From assembly GCA_947259785.1 (NCBI GenBank), contig CAMYNQ010000005.1, forward strand, positions 1 through 51,961: DNA of 51,961 nt. Direction: 5' to 3'. Made by a program: the position numbers and the translations under genes. Position 1 is the first letter of the stretch. The number at the start of each line of letters is the position of its first letter. Positions 51,053 through 51,961 of the stretch are shown piece after piece. The notes beneath the pieces were generated by a model, which made no database searches, was not told the DNA's origin, and saw only the letters and a list, made by a program, of their open reading frames with translations. Source of the DNA: an uncultured Chromatiaceae bacterium (lineage in GTDB: Bacteria > Pseudomonadota > Gammaproteobacteria > Tenderiales > Tenderiaceae).

Positions 51053-51961
51053 TTAGTCCTGAACCAGCTCTACAACTTTTTTGCAGACTTTATTAAGCGG
51101 CAAAATGAAATCAACACCACCACGGCTTACCGCCTCACCCGGCATACCCCAAACCACGCTGGTCTTTTCATCCTGAGCAATGGTCTTGGCGCCAGCCTCA
51201 TGCATTTCATACAAACCAGTAGCGCCATCATCGCCCATACCGGTCAAAATCACACCAACAGCATTAGGGCCCGCATTTTGTGCAACCGACCTGAATAAAA
51301 CATCAACAGCAGGTTTATGCCTGTTCACTGCTGGGCCATCATTCAATTTACAGCGATACTTGGCGCCATCACGAATCACCATCAAATGGGCATTACCCGG
51401 GGCTATATAGGCATGACCGGGCAGGATCTGCTCATTGTCTTCAGCATGCCGAACATTAATTGCACAAAGGCCATCCATTCGCTTTGCAAAAGGCTCACTA
51501 AATGCCTCTGGGATATGTTGAGCAATCACAATGCCTGGTGAATCAGGGGGCATGGTAATCAGAACGTCCTTAATGGCCTCTGTGCCTCCCGTCGATGCTC
51601 CAATTGCAATTAGCCTATCAGTGGTTCGATTTCGATAGTGTTTGGTAACAGTTTTCTCCAACACCACATCAGCGGATTTTTTTTGTGTACCACTCAGACT
51701 TGAAGCACGCATCAATAAAGCCGTTTTACTCACTGCTGCAGCAGTTTTTATTTTTTCAATCAGTTCGCCCTGATAGCCAATAAGGCCATCGGCAAGATCA
51801 ATTTTTGGTTTGGTAACAAAATCAATGGCACCGGCTTCCAGTGCTCTAAGAGTGACATCTGCCCCCTGTTCAGTTAGAGACGAGACCATAACGACGGGCA
51901 ACGGGTGAAGACGCATTAGGTTTTTCAGGAAGGTAAGGCCATCCATCCGCGGCATTTCAAC
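51053..51961 (-). CDS. Second CheB-type methylesterase, 5' end truncated by window edge
   Basis: ...[60 protein letters not shown]; reading frame runs off the window end. Confidence 0.94.
   Translation of the reverse strand, partial: VEMPRMDGLTFLKNLMRLHPLPVVMVSSLTEQGADVTLRALEAGAIDFVTKPKIDLADGLIGYQGELIEKIKTAAAVSKTALLMRASSLSGTQKKSADVVLEKTVTKHYRNRTTDRLIAIGASTGGTEAIKDVLITMPPDSPGIVIAQHIPEAFSEPFAKRMDGLCAINVRHAEDNEQILPGHAYIAPGNAHLMVIRDGAKYRCKLNDGPAVNRHKPAVDVLFRSVAQNAGPNAVGVILTGMGDDGATGLYEMHEAGAKTIAQDEKTSVVWGMPGEAVSRGGVDFILPLNKVCKKVVELVQD

Noticed and set aside
30249-51961. Possible horizontally acquired defence or phage island in the right half
   Set aside because: Every major gene is a recognisable flagellar/chemotaxis component in a Pseudomonas-like order; no integrase, tRNA boundary or defence gene was seen.

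Overview
This 52 kb window looks like chromosomal sequence from a flagellated gammaproteobacterium; the taxon is inferred from gene content only. Left part: groESL with a sigma-32-type promoter, glycogen phosphorylase, a MoxR/DUF58/VWA 'Bat' operon, a diheme cytochrome c peroxidase translationally coupled to a GGDEF/EAL protein, HDOD, patatin and FemAB-like genes, ppnN, a CysH/APS-reductase-type gene and a Na/Pi cotransporter. Middle: a decayed beta-carbonic anhydrase pseudogene, the divergent AmmeMemoRadiSam genes (amrS / amrB-amrA), a pentapeptide-repeat membrane protein, and a FliK-like plus FlhB-C-domain-like pair. Right part: about 21.7 kb of minus-strand flagellar/chemotaxis genes (cheB2, fliK, fliLMNOPQR, flhB, flhA, flhF, fleN, fliA, cheY, cheZ, cheA, cheB, motC, motD, parC-like, parP-like, cheW). 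Best leads: (1) three copies of a 16-aa FliM-N-like motif in the CheA linker where a P2 domain would normally sit; (2) a 12-bp tandem repeat built on the amrB stop codon that encodes a (PLDK)n N-terminus on AmrA; (3) a second FliK/FlhB-C-domain pair; (4) an orphan 63-aa ORF with an inverted repeat over a sigma-54-like site; (5) mutually exclusive hairpins after cysH. No tRNA, rRNA, CRISPR array, IS element or prophage was recognised. All family assignments come from reading the translations, with no database search.
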